A DNA stretch of 64,000 nucleotides from Puccinia triticina (Eukaryota > Basidiomycota > Pucciniomycetes > Pucciniales > Pucciniaceae): the NCBI RefSeq assembly GCF_026914185.1, contig NC_070563.1, positions 4,671,001 to 4,735,000 of the forward strand, read 5' to 3'. The stretch's first letter is position 1. Every line of letters begins with the position of its first letter. The notes beneath the pieces were generated by a model. The model was not told where the DNA came from, searched no databases, and worked only from the letters and a program-made list of their open reading frames with translations. A program made the position numbers and the translations under genes. This document shows, piece by piece, positions 48,927-61,204 of the stretch.

Positions 48927-48959
48927 CTTTCTGACCCAGGGATTCCTCCCGGACTCCCG

Positions 48960-49395
48960 GCCCTCTAGTTGAAGAGGTGCACACATAACCTCTTAGACCG
49001 GAGGAATCCCTTTGATTGAGGAGAGATGTACACCTCTTTTACTGGAGGGATCCCTCTGGCCAAAAATGTTGTACACCACTTTGAAAGGGGGGATCCCTCC
49101 GGTTGAGGAGGATGTACACACCTTTGACCAGGATCCCTGAGTGTACACCTCCTCATCCAGAGGAAACCCTTGGGTCACAGAGGTGTACAAACCTCTCTGA
49201 ACAAGGATCCCATTTGAAGGGGTGTATGTCTGTGTACGTACCTCTGGTTGAAGAGGTGCACAAGCTTTTCAAACAGAGGGATCCCTCTATTTGAGGAGGT
49301 CTACGCACCTCTGGGCGGAGGGATTGCTCTGCTTGAGGTGGTATGAACACCTCCCACCTCTTCAAATAGAGAGATCCCTCCAATCCATCTGGCCC
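48960..49395. repeat. degenerate ~60-bp array with GGAGGGATCCCTCC cores
   Basis: About seven units combine a GTGTACACCTC-type segment with a palindromic GGAGGGATCCCTC core and a TTGAGGAGG or TTGAAGAGG link. The units are far more diverged than the 39-bp array next to them. Confidence 0.65.
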
Positions 49396-49739
49396 ACCAG
49401 GATGGGTACCTGTTTTTTTCCTGCCCAAGAACTGAACACCCGCCGGCAGGTGCTGACACTATGAAACAAACTTCAGAAACTGCTGTCAGTTGACATGCAG
49501 GATACTCAAATTCATTCCCAGTTAATACCAGGCTCAAACAATTGAATTCCAGGGTGGTATACCCTGGAACATTTGGAAGTTTTCCAGCTTAATTCTAGTG
49601 CAAAATGCACTAGACTGAGCCCTAAGGCAAATGCTCAGGGAACATCAGCCGCTCCACTCTGGCGCAGCCCCACAGTATGTACAGAGGCTCCCAGGTTAGG
49701 TTGACCAGGCCACACATAGAGGGGGTTGGCCGTTATTTA

Positions 49740-50385
49740 CATGCCTGGCCCGGTTCACAGGTCATTGAGAGAGGCTGTACACCTCCTCAATGACCAGTCC
49801 ACCGGTCATCAAGAGGGACCTTACAGCCTCTTGATGACCGTTTGACGGTCAAACGGTCAAAATTTTGACCAGTCATCAAAAGGGACCTTACACCCTGTTG
49901 ATGACTGGTTGACCGGTCATTGAAAGGGACCTAACACCCTTTCAATGACCGGTTGACCAGTAATCAAGGGGGGCTCTACACCTTCTTGATGACTGGTTGA
50001 CCGGTCATTGAGAGGGACCTAAATACCCTTTTGATGACCGGTTGACCAGTCATTGAGAGGAGCCTTACAGCCTCTTGATGACCGGTCAACCGGTCATCAA
50101 AAGGTACCTTACAACCTATTGATGACCGGTTGACCAGTCATTGAGGGGGGCTCTACACCTTCTCAATGACTGGTTTACCAGTCATCAAGAGGTTCCTAAT
50201 ACCCTTTTGATGACCAGTTGACCGGTCATTGAGAGGAACCATACAGCTTCTTGATGACCGGTTGACCGTTCATCAAAAGGGACCTTACAACCTCTCCATG
50301 ACCGGTTTACCAGTCATTGAGGGGGGCTCTACACCTTCTTGATGACCGGTCAACCGGTCATCAAGAAGGACCCTATACCTTCATA
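49740..50385. repeat. ~58-bp hairpin array of GACCGGTCAT units
   Basis: About eleven units follow the plan CGGTCATTGAGAGGGACC, then TTACACC, then CTCTTGATGACCGG, so each unit can fold on itself. Links read TTGACCAGT or TCAACCGGT. Units differ by several substitutions each. Confidence 0.85.
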
Positions 50386-50700
50386 TGTTGTGGGAGCAAC
50401 CACCCAGTAGTCCTTTGTCCCTGCTGAGGACTCATGGGGGGAGAGTGCTCAGCATGAAGAACTGAGCTGCAATGATCTGGTGTGGCTTAGCACCAAACCT
50501 CACCAGACCATGCTGGGCTAGTTGCATGGAATGACAAGGGAATAACCCAGGTTGAACACAAAGTAACATCAGAGTAATTGCATGTCAACTGACACCGGTT
50601 TCTCGAGTTTTTTTTTTTCATAGTGTGAGCATGTGTTCCAGTTACCTGCTGGGGGGGAGGGGGGGGGGGCATGTATTCAAGTGCCATCTCTAATATTGAT

Positions 50701-53700
50701 TGGATTGATATATGATCCAATGATTTGGGGGCATGCTAAATGCACCCCAAGAGTTTACTACATGTACAAAAACAAAAAGGGCTACCCTATTTGGTACCCC
50801 AGGAATATTTGTAAGTGTCTCCTTACACCCCAATACCCCTGGGGTACACAAAAGTGTACTTCAAAATAATTGGGGTTGTGGGTTTAAATTTCATGCAAAG
50901 CCTAAATTTTGGGGTGTATGTTCCTGAACCCCAGGTAGAGTTGTGTACATAGTTTGTGCACCCCAAATACAATCCTGGTCAACAGACTTGTCTCCCAATT
51001 TCAAATATGAGGCACAAATCTTGGGGTGCATGCAAGAAAGAGCACCCCAAGATTGGGGTGTGCAATTTTTTGGTGTGCAGAAACACTCTTGAGCTTCATT
51101 TCAACTTCAGCCAAGCATAATTGAGTGAAAAGTGACCCGAAGTTAAGAACAAAAAGTGAAAAAAGTCACATTGAGAGAGGAAAAAATAATTTAGTGTCCT
51201 TGGTGTTGGTGCTTTTGCCGGCTGAGGGCACGGTGGAAGTGGAGAGCCTGTTGAGCTTGGAATGGTAGATGACTGTGTCTCTGGACAGGTTGGTTGCCTT
51301 GGTACTTGTGGTGGTCAAATCAGTACACACGGCAGAATGAAGGATTTGGTGTAGGACTAGCGGACCTGCACACAAGAAGTTTCAGGATCAGGATCTCAAG
51401 CTCTGCCTCTGCTTCCCCCAGGATATTCAAGGTTTGGAATCCACCTGTGCAGATTCAAGATTCAGTTTCATTACATTCTTTTGGTTCTTTTCTCTGGTTA
51501 CACTTCCCTTTTATTTCTCTCACTCTGCTCTTGTTTTCTCATGTCTCTGTCCTGCGGACTACCTCTGCTTTGGGAGTTCCGTTTGCCAGTTGTTGTTTTG
51601 TTGCAGACTGTTGTGTGCTTGATTTGTTGGTTGTTCTGGCAGTTTTCCAATGGTTGTTGTTAAAAGAAATGGAGCAACTGAAATTTATTTCTTGCTTGTT
51701 AGATCTTTGTATATACAATCATAGCAATGAAATAGAAATGATCTGGTTAAAGAAATTGATCCGGGCATGTACCTAAAAGCAGAACAGGATATGCCCAGGG
51801 ACTGAGTATGGTTGAGTGGGAGTGGAAAGGATTGTGCGCTTGCACCGCCTTTGTGTTTCACGAGATGTTTTGTTGAGTCCTACACTCCAGTCGGCCGTGT
51901 GTCCAAAGTAAGTCTCTTTCTCTGATAACTCTGGTTGCTGGTCTTTTCCCACTTATAAGACGGGTTACTTGAGTAACTTTGTCTTTTCCTGTCTGTACGG
52001 GTCTGTTTGTTCTTGTGCTGTTTGTTTGGGAGCAGTGTTCCAAAGTTAGTTGTCTGTGATTTATGCTCTGTGGTCTGCTTGCTATTTCTGTGCTTACAGG
52101 TAACCAATGCTTGCAATGATAGTCTTGAGAGCAGGTCTGTCTGGGCTGTCTGGGTTTTGAGTCCGAGTAGTTCCGCAAGTGTTCTGCAAAAGAACACAAT
52201 AAATTCAGCCTTGCGTTTAAGTCTGCTTTTTGTTCCTCTAGTCTCGGGACTTACAAGGTTTTGGACTGTGCTTGCGCTTGTCTGTGGGCAGTGACCATTA
52301 AGGTTCTTGCTTTCTTGGCATCTGCGGTCGACGGAGCAATACACAACAGTTAGCTTTGCCGTGGTTAGGTCTTGCGTCTGGACTGCAAAAGGGGCTAACC
52401 TTTATTTGCAGCTGGGCTTGCGCCTTGGTCTGGCCGCATGAGCTTCTGTAAAGGTTGCTGCGGGTTCTGGTCTGAATTCCTACAGTTGTTGTCTTAGCAA
52501 AGGATATGTGTTGGAAACAAAGGTCAGGCGCGCGCCGCTCATCTTAGACTATAGTTCGAGCTCTGCTTGAGCTTGGACAAGTCCCCCAAGCAATTTCTAT
52601 CCTGATCCAAGGAGGATACCATCACTTTTTGATCATTATTGATCATGATCCTGATTATTTCTGGTTCCGCCAGGTTTTTGATCTCATTCCTGATTCTTTC
52701 CTTCATCCCTGACCTCTAACTCCGCAACATTCATAGTTTTGAACCTTTTGCATCCATTCTACGCCTCTCAGACACTGTTTTTTGGACCTATTTCCTCTGA
52801 ATCTTAATCCAACACCTCCGCCAAGGGTATCCATTCCCTCCGTCCCTAAAAAAAATCCACCTCCAACCCTGCTATCGTAGTTTTTGATCCTGTTCTGCTC
52901 AATATTTTATTGACCTCCACAAGGGTAGCTTCATAGAGCTTTCCCCTTACTGTGCTGCCTACAGTCTGACACCATAGGATCTCCATAGCATCTTGCAGAT
53001 CACCTTGGGCTGGTGTCAGTTGGAGTGAGACCAGAACTGGAGACAGGCTTTGTGGTTTGTTGATGAGGTTAAGGGGAAGGAGGCTGGATATGGAGGAGGG
53101 ACACTGACTGAGGATTCTTTTGAATTTATCACAGATCATCAGTGGTATGACCCTGTGGGAGTCCTCAAGCTAAAAAAGTTTGGTGAAGAAAAATAACAGC
53201 TGCACTGTATTTTTGACTCCAGGACCCAGGTTGAGGCCTTTCATTTTGCCTGACTTGGCCAGCTCAAGGATGTTTGGGAAACATTTGAGGTGTGGCAAGA
53301 TGCATTGCGGGCCTATGGAGCACAGCCTTTAGGCTTTTCCAATGGAGTACCACATCCTTCAACAGACTCACCAATAGGCTGTCCTCCATTGCAGCTATTG
53401 ATGCTTGGTTGGGTAAGTCAAGTGAGCTGAATATGTGCATCTCTGGTAGACATTTGATGGGGAATGGATGACTTGGATTGAGTGCTATCTTTATTGGTTG
53501 GCTGTGTTGAAGATGAGCTGAGCTTTTGTGATGTGGAAGAACTAAGTATTGGGATAAGTGTATTTGTTGAGGTGGAAATGGCTGGGTATGGGTCAATCAA
53601 TCCATTTGTTCTTTCTTGATGATATTTCCCATTTGAAGGTGAGCTTGACTTGGGTTTTTTGGTATGAACTTGGTTTATGAGCATACTTGTCTTCCTCTGT

Positions 53701-53926
53701 ATGGGATTTTTGAGTTTTGAAGTGTGAGCTGGTGGTTGAAGGAGAGTGGTTGGTGCTGTGCTTGATGTTGGAGCTGAGGGAAGGTTTTTGTCTCCACAGA
53801 GATCTCTGGGTTGGTGTTACACCCCAGATATATCTGGGGTGCCAAGCAGCTCACCCCTCTCACAGGGTGTCACTTTATCAAGATTTGGGTGTTGATGTAC
53901 CCTAGCTATGATGGGGTGCCAGGGCT
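50701..53926. other. repeat-derived intergenic DNA, no gene recognised
   Basis: 50720-51075 and 53810-54260 share short GGGGTGC/GCACCCC words and may be related decayed elements; the second is interrupted by the MITE at 53930. Between 51100 and 53800 there are open frames up to 160 codons, but none has a recognisable motif, credible intron pattern or start context. Confidence 0.45.
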
Positions 53927-53929
53927 ATT

Positions 53930-54075
53930 GGAGGACTTCCCGTCAATCTGGGAACCCAGATTTTTCCAGATTTTGCGGGGAAATCTGGGCTCGATCTTCC
54001 CAAATCCTAGATCTTCCCAGATTTCCCTGCGAAATCTGGGAAAATCTGGGTTTCTAGATCGGCGGGAAGTCCTCC
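53930..54075. mobile_element. 146-bp near-perfect palindromic MITE
   Basis: Starting GGAGGACTTCCCG and ending with its inverse, the two 70-odd-base arms match over most of their length (AACCCAGATTTTYCCAGATT in both), so the whole element is one palindrome. ATT flanks both sides (53927-53929 and 54076-54078). It shares termini with the element at 1146-1346 and is nested in older GGGGTGC-rich repeat DNA. Confidence 0.8.
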
Positions 54076-54257
54076 ATTTACCTCATAGATCTCACTGTGT
54101 TTGGGGTACACTGTGGCTCACCCCAACCTTTATAGGGTACTGGGGGCAATACCCCATTTTGACTGGGGTGTGTGGGTGCACACCCCAAGTTTTTTGAGGT
54201 ACATTTAAGCTGCACTCCTTTTTGGTGTCAATGAAGTAAAAGCTTGGGGTGCAGTTA

Positions 54258-54640
54258 GCATATTGCCCCCCCCCAAAAAAAAAAAAAAAAAAACAACCCC
54301 TTCTCTGGAAGGGTAATGAATTGTATTTCAAAAAATCTAACTGAGATAAACCAGATGATCTTACACACTCCAGCTCAATTGAAAATATTCAATTTGATCT
54401 GCAGTCAAAAATCAGTGAAAGAAGTGGACCAATCATCTGATATCAATGAACAGCCAGCTTTATTCACAAAACAGTAGAAAATCTCTTAATTTACAGTCTT
54501 TTATCATTTATATTGGGGGTTAATAAATGTCCCCGGTTTTTCCGTGTTTGTACCCGGTTTGTGCGTACCCCCTTTTCCGTGTTTGTACCCGGTTTGTGCG
54601 TACCCCCTTTTCCGCGTACGTACCCGGTTTTTTTCTACTC
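54258..54640. repeat. homopolymer block and 35-bp tandem repeat
   Basis: 54266-54295 is a C run followed by an A run. From about 54534 to 54625 a 35-bp unit (CCGTGTTTGTACCCGGTTTG plus TGCGTACCCCCTTTT) occurs about two and a half times. Confidence 0.75.
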
Positions 54641-54779
54641 ATTTCTACGCGACGCAAGTAATATCAAAATTTGTCTAAAATGATGAACAAAATTATCATG
54701 CAATCAGAATACCAAAAGAACCAATTTTAATTAATTAATTATTTTTTGCATACCCCCTTTTCTGGGGTATATACTTAGG

Positions 54780-55215
54780 GAATAACTTTTTTGTTACATG
54801 CCTCAGCCTCAAAAAAAATTCAGGGCACTTATAATTGTGAATATTCTACATTCCCTGAAATTTTTAGGATTTTCAGGGAGTGCGCGGTGGGCTTAGTAGG
54901 AAAATTCTGCTAACTGTATAATTTTTTTGTTACATTTCCAAACAAGCTAAAAATTTCAGGAATATTTAAAATCTGTATAATCTCTGTGTCCTGAAATTTT
55001 CAGCAATGGGGTGGCATAAAAACATGAGATATAAGGGGTGTGCGGCAGTCTTAAGGGGAAAAATCCGGCTAATTGAATAGCTTTTTTGTTGCATATCACA
55101 GCAGTCTAAAAACTTGAGTGAAATTTCAAATATGAATATCCTCTGTGACCTGACATTTTTAGCAATGTTGTGGCATCATAACATGAGATGTAAGGGATGT
55201 GCAGTAGTCATAATT
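54780..55215. repeat. three degenerate ~135-157-bp tandem units
   Basis: A TTTTTTGTTRCAT start recurs near 54787, 54927 and 55083, each followed by a CTRAAAAWTT segment, a CCTGAAATTTTYAG segment and a GTGCGG-type end. This satellite-like block lies just upstream of the lipin gene. Confidence 0.55.
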
Positions 55216-55589
55216 TCACAGCCCCAGCCTCTCTTTAAACCCATGAAAACATGGGTTAACAGAGTGAATGTCCTTAACCCATGATTCATGGAGTGCCTCT
55301 CACTTGACCCATTCTCTCCAATAGACCATAGCAATTCCTGTCCACCAAGAGCTATGGTTTAATACGGAGTTGACTGTACACTGCAGGGCTCATGCCCTGC
55401 GGCGGCGAAGCTGCCTTGGCCTCTAGCTGCTCTAGTACATGTAATTATATAATCAAAAGGTGGTCTAGTCGAGAACTAAGCCTGTAACCCAGTGGGGGTT
55501 ACAACACTGACAGCTACTTGAACCGTTTTATAAATACATAATAAAAAGTAAGCAGTCGTCCCAAACCAAGTCAAAGCCGGATTCGTAGA

Positions 55590-58500
55590 ATGTCGTGGAT
55601 TGGTCGAGCAATTAGTTCAGTCGGCCAGTACTACAAAGAAATCAACCCGGCCACACTCTCGGGTGCTATTGACGTGATAGTAGTGGAAAACAAACGCCCA
55701 GCAAGCAAGGAGAAGAAGGACGATTCACCGAGCGAAGAACTGATAGACTTAGCTTGCAGCCCCTGGCATGTGCGGTTCGGAAAGCTCAGCGTACTCCGGC
55801 CAGTCGAGCGCAAGGCAAGTAATTTTGCATTCTCTCCAGCCTTGCCAAACTTACAACCAACTCTTTCTGAGCAGGTCAGGATTCTTATAAACGGCGAACC
55901 TGCACCATTTAGTATGAAAATTGGCGACACCGGCGAAGCATTTTTTGTTTTTGAAACCGACGTTGAAGACCTTCCGGATGATCTCCAGACTTCACCATTA
56001 GTCTCGCCCGTATTGAAATCTACCGACACACCTTCGGCGAGAGCACAAGATTCGACCACCCACCAAACGCTAGAAACAGTCCCAGATTTTGCTGATTTGG
56101 GCGAACCACAGTTGGAATCAAGCCAAGTCAAACGGAATCCAAGCAGAGATCCGCCTCAAAAAGGTCAAGATGATCCTCCTCCTACCTCACTGGATAACGA
56201 GCAAAACTCAACCTCACTCGAACCTACTAATGAGTGTTCTCAAGAAGAAAAACCTGAGCAAAAGGTGCCCTCTGACCAACCGGACCTAACTTCCGACGAA
56301 AACTCGTGGCTCCGGGAAGGGGAGCTGGCTCCTTCTCTAAAGCGTGGTTTGGAAGGCAGTGTATCAGAATCTCCTCAACATGATTCCGTGTCAGCCGGGA
56401 AAATGAAACAATCTCTAAAGCTTAAAAGATCAAATTCTATACCCGATTCATCGGCACCTCAAGCCGATAGGCTTGACGAGGTGGTACCGCACACCGCTTC
56501 GAGTCTTCCAACGGCCGATTTAATGCTAGACATGGATGGCTACAAAATGCCGCATGAAGCACCACACCGCGGAGAAAGAAATCCCGGCGACCCAACTTTA
56601 GACCCCTCCTCTCGAGATGATGATTTCAACGATGATGCTGGAGACTCAGATGACAAGCGGGAAGATCCCACAATAGACCTACAAGAAAACTTGGTCATGG
56701 AATTCACAACTGCCCTCTTGCGATGTTCCGAGACTATTAATCGATGCTTTTTCGGAGCTTCCGGGTCCCATCCTGAGCTCGAGACAAACGAAAATGTGAT
56801 TGTTCATGTTGCCGAAAACGAACCGGGATCTGGTGGAGCTACTGAAAATGACTGTGACGGTTTAATCATCGTCGAGGAGGTTGAAGACAAGAATGGATTC
56901 AGAGGGTTTGATCGGTTCAAAATTCAATCAAACGGGACGTGGCACGTATTCGAAATTTCTTTATTTAGCGTTTCTCATGATGATCAAAACCCGGCTGGTA
57001 TATCCAGTCAGCGTCGAACATCGAGATCTAATCATTCTAGACATTATAACCACCAGAAGTTCAAGGAGAACCGTTTGACATTTGAAGATTTTTTCGGTCT
57101 CAAGTCCGATCCTGCCGTCGAAGGCAGTCTGAGGAAAGACCTGCTGGATGATGAAACAAATTTTATCGTCAGATACAACGAGCGATATACATTGACATGG
57201 GAAAACGCCAGTACTGCTTTGACGTCGCTTGGAATCTGCAGGAAATCAGTCATTAATTTAAGCCAGGCCCAGCTCAACAAAGTTGTCCGCAGTGCCTCAC
57301 GGAACGAAACTAGCGCAAATGGAGGGTCTTCCCCGTTTCTTGATGGCTCCAAATCTGGAGCAAATGGACCTGATAGACTCGGCTCGGACAATTCGACCCA
57401 CCCGGATAGTTCCTCCCCCCAGCCATCTCCCAGCTATACAAGGCCATGGACTAGGTGGTGGTATAGGTCAGATCGCTTGATACCCACTGGCCCTAATCAC
57501 CAAAGAATGTCTTCAGCGGCTTCAGCGGATACATGGAGTCAGGATAAGCCAGTTTCATCCCCTACCGCCGGCAACGCTACTAGTATCAAAGTCTCACCGC
57601 CGACATCGCCGCCCGACACCCCTAGATCTATGCCAGGAACGACATGCAGCAAATTTGTTTCGGATGAGAAAATCGGTCCAACGGGAGACGAGTCAGCCGT
57701 AGGTTATGCTATGCTGTGACCAGTTTTAGTCTAGCACTCATGATAGTATCTTTTTTAGAATAAGCCCAGCAGCTCGGCTGCAACACTCGATACCCAGAAT
57801 CAGGCATCAGAGCAAGAAGATCAATCTACCGGATTGACAACTGCCAGCCACAAAACGTACGCAAAAACTTTAAGACTAACGTCTGATCAACTTGTGAGCT
57901 GTGGCACTTAAGACATTTCATTTTCGTAATGAGCCATTAGTTTCTTGGCTACCTTTATTATTATTTATTTGAATGAAAGATTTTTTATGACACTGACGAA
58001 ATAATATGCTGTACTACTAGAAACAACTTGGGCTCAAGAAGGGAGTCAATCAGGTCTCTTTCTCCGTCCGATCGTCTTACTCTGGTTATGCGGTCTGCAC
58101 CTCGCGAATTTTCCTTTGGGAAGCAGATTACAAGATTTGCATTTCGGATATTGATGGGACAATCACCAAATCGGATGCCCTCGGACACGTTTTCAACATG
58201 ATTGGCCGAGATTGGACACACGCTGGGGTGGCAAAACTATACACGGACATTGCTAGAAATGGCTATAAAGTCATGTACCTCACTTCGAGGGCGATTGGTC
58301 AGGCCAATACTACCCGAGAGTATCTGAAAGGAATCAATCAGATGGGATTTGTTTTGCCGGAGGGCCCAGTGATCATGAGTCCTGATCGCCTGATGACAAG
58401 TTTACATCGGTGTGTTATCTTAACCTGGTCCCTGATCATTTTGAAACCCAGCTGATCTTAACCCTGTCATTCTCCCCCCTCTCTAGAGAAGTGATTATGC

Positions 58501-59514
58501 GAAAGCCTGAAGTCTTCAAGATGGCATGTCTGCGAGACATCAAGAGGTTATTTGGACAAACCCGCAGTCCGTTCTATGCCGGTTTCGGCAATCGAATCAC
58601 CGATGCCCTCTCTTATCGGGCGGTTGATGTTCCATCCTCGAGGATTTTCACGATCGACTCGAACGGGGAAGTCAAGATGGAGCTGCTGGAGTTAACTGGT
58701 TACAAGTCCTCGTATATCCACATGACCGATTTGGTCGACCAGATGTTCCCGCCAGTCAATCGGAATCCAGCGACTCCCGAGTATTCAGACTTTAATTATT
58801 GGCGATCGGTTGGGACAAGCTACGATGCCCTGTCGCTTATAGGAGTCGATCTGGACGAGCTCCTCTCTCCTCAGAATGGGAATCTGATCCCCGTCAGTCC
58901 GACGTTGAGCGCGCGCAGTGGGGAGACAACCGTCTCGACTAGCCGATTGTCATTCAGGTTGAGCAGCCTCAGCTTAGGTCGCAAAAGCTCCAAGGCTGAT
59001 CTACCGGGCTCCTCGGCGACCCTGAAAAGCGGCACAGGATCCTCGAAGGCCAGTTTCCTTACCGTCTCGTCGAGCAAACGCGCCCACAGTCCAACCCGCT
59101 TCCAGAACGAGCCGGAGAGCGTGATCGAGCAGGACGAGGATGCCGATGACGATGCCCTCGGGAGTGGCTCTGATGATGATGACCAGAGGCACGTGCCGGC
59201 TCGTCTGCGCAGTGACTCCATGCCTGGCTCTTTGCCCGGGAGCGTGGAAGAGGCTAGCTTGCTGGAAAGCTTGAGGAGGGGCCACTATCAACACCGGTCG
59301 CCCCAGCCCGATCGCACGGATAATGAACAATCAATTGATAAGCGAGAGAATCCGGATGATGAAACACCCGGTGACGAAGATGAGTTTCCTCAAATGGATT
59401 TCAGCTCTGTGCCTGTAAGCTGTGTGAACAATTCATCTATCTTGTGCCTACTGAGCAGCTTTGAAGAATGCCCGCTCATCCACCTGTCTCTCCCCGTTTC
59501 TACAGTACCTTTGA
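55590..59514 (+). CDS. PAH1: lipin, Mg2+-dependent phosphatidate phosphatase
   Basis: It dephosphorylates phosphatidate to diacylglycerol at the ER/nuclear membrane and controls the balance between storage and membrane lipid. The ATG at 55590 gives MSWIGRAISSVGQYYKEINPA, the lipin amphipathic start. The N-LIP domain follows (DLACSPWHVRFGKLSVLRP, then VRILINGEPAPFSMKIGDTG and AFFVFET). A long acidic and Ser-rich middle carries a second conserved stretch (LTFEDFFGLKSDPAVEGSL). The C-terminal HAD-type catalytic domain has SDIDGTITKSD (58145-58177; DxDxT motif), then YLTSRAIGQANTTREYL and GFGNRITDALSY. Exons: 55590-57698 (with a probable 60-base GC-AG intron at 55815-55874), 57759-57893, 58021-58409, 58487-59414 and a 9-base final exon 59506-59514. 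The product is about 1169 residues. The last exon is the least certain border; reading through instead would end at 59552. Confidence 0.94.
55815..55874 (+). other. probable GC-AG intron in the lipin gene
   Basis: The 60 bases begin GCAAGT and end TGAGCAG. They contain no stop and keep frame, so a gene caller would translate them as 20 extra residues. Splicing joins RPVERK directly to VRILINGEP, the expected N-LIP continuity. Confidence 0.6.
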
Positions 59515-61002
59515 TTCTGTGTCATCTCTTACGCCTTCCTTTTCTCCTCTGACCCGCCATCTTTCAGGTATCTCAAACCGCTCAATATCCATCATATTCA
59601 CATCATGAAATCCGAATTAATCTTCTCGATCCTACTCTCCCAATCACCAATTAACCTTCCGCTTATTATTCTTTTTTCTACTCATTTATCGCCTCCTGAT
59701 TTCCGCTTGATTTTTGAATTTCTTGTCTGTTTGTTTTAGAATTGCTGTAGTCTGAACCTTTGTCTTGATTTTTGTTTCTTTAGAGTCTCTTCTCCTTTGC
59801 CTATCTTTTCAACTGCAAGAGCCAAAAAGAATCATGTAGTATTTACTTCTTTCCTCTCTTTCCTCTGTGTGTATGTACACATCTCCCTTTCATCTCTTGT
59901 CTCTTCTTTCTTTTTATTCTTCCAGATGAATTTGTATCAAACAATTGTTATTGGCAAGGCTGGAGGCTGTCTGCCCTCAGGTTGCTGATGATCATGGTAG
60001 GACTGACTTGTGGTTTGTTTATTGAGGAAATCTGGTTGGGCAATGAAGAGACAATGGATTGAGGTTTTGCACATGCTGGCTGTCAACAGTGTTGAAATTT
60101 TCAACAAACAGCACCTCAGATGAGAGTCCTGATTCACAGCAATTCCAAAAAAGCTTGGTTTTTTTGGAAGTAATTTCCAGTGTAATTGTCTATTGGATTT
60201 GCCAACTTGTGTGTAGAGCTGGCCCCTAGTGCCCATTGGCCGGTGCTGGATGCAGGACCTGGGTGTGGGTGTCTGGTTCTGCCACAAAAAAGTGGGCCAG
60301 TACCCATCCAGGTACCCAGCTTGGGATATCACATGTTGCTAGACACACCAAAATGAGTTTCATAGCACTACTACATTTGTTTCTAGATTATACAGTTGTA
60401 TATATTTAACATCAGCCAGATATATAGTGCGGTATGTGAAATCAATAGCACTTTTAAAAAAGCTCACTGGGGAATACAGCCAGCCCAAGTTGTGATGCAA
60501 CTTGTAGAGATTTTACACAGATTGGCTACAGAGATGACCCGGTCACGGCATGGGAGACAGCCGGGGACCTGCACTGCAGCAAGCCTGCCACCAACCCCAA
60601 TTTATTGGAATCTTATCTACTTCCTGACTGTCTGATCAAAACCCCTCACTATGGCAAGAAGCAAGAAGAAATGCAACCCCTCATCTAAATCCTTGCAATC
60701 AACCAACTCTCCTGTACTTGACACACCTCCGTGCCATGGAAAAAAGAAAACTAAGACAGTAGTCAATCTAGTGGACACTTCTGAATCCAAAAACAGCCAG
60801 TCCCCACTAAAATTTGTAGCACAAATCCTGGAAGCACTCAAGCACCATTATCTCAGGATCTTTCTGTTGAAAAACAGCTAAGTTAGTATTTCTGAAATTC
60901 CACCTTAATACATGCAATCTGTGAAAAAACTTGACACTTTTCATCAAAATCACGGAAATTGCATAAGAATCAACTGTCCCAGACAGGTACCCACCATTGT
61001 CA
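59515..61002. other. intergenic, no gene recognised
   Basis: 59515-59940 is T-rich and probably includes the lipin 3' untranslated region. A 76-codon frame at 60651-60881 (MARSKKKCNPSSKS) is Lys/Ser-rich without a known motif. TAGAGCTGGC at 60214 and GCCATCTCCA at 61334 could be worn ends of another TAGAGATGGC element, but no target duplication is left. Confidence 0.4.
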
Positions 61003-61204
61003 GCCCCTTGATGGCTGGTCTATGCAGGGCTTATTGGGTGTACATACTCTCTACCCCCTCAATGACTGGCACAGACTTGTTGCTGAGAGGGTACACAACC
61101 CTCTTGATTACCTGTGCAGATTTTTTGGTGAGAGGGCACAGAACCCTCTTGATGACTGGCACAGACTGGTTGCTGAGAGGCCACATAACCCGCTCAATGA
61201 CTGG
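61003..61204. repeat. three to four units of a CTCAATGACTGGC hairpin repeat
   Basis: Units of about 58 to 62 bp read GACTGGCACAGACTTGTTGC then TGAGAGGGTACACAACCCTCTTGAT. They follow the same plan as the array at 49740-50385. GGTACC words lie on both sides (60987 and 61205-61320). Confidence 0.65.

Larger units (their letters stand above)
47209..50692. mobile_element. 3.5-kb hAT-like element loaded with hairpin arrays
   Basis: The segment starts TAGAGATGGC and ends GCCATCTCTA, with an exact 8-bp duplication ATATTGAT at 47201-47208 and 50693-50700. Ends and duplication match the 972-bp element at 33478-34449, as does the subterminal GGGTACCTG...CACCCGC sequence (about 47682-47730 and again 49403-49455). 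Inside are a 39-bp hairpin array (47874-48926), a decayed array with GGAGGGATCCCTCC cores (48960-49395) and a GACCGGTCAT array (49740-50385). A run of G lies near the right end. No transposase is encoded. Confidence 0.85.

Noticed and set aside
51294..52344. Frames of up to 160 codons between the hairpin arrays and lipin
   Set aside because: There is no start context, no splice-supported continuation and no motif; composition is like the surrounding intergenic DNA.
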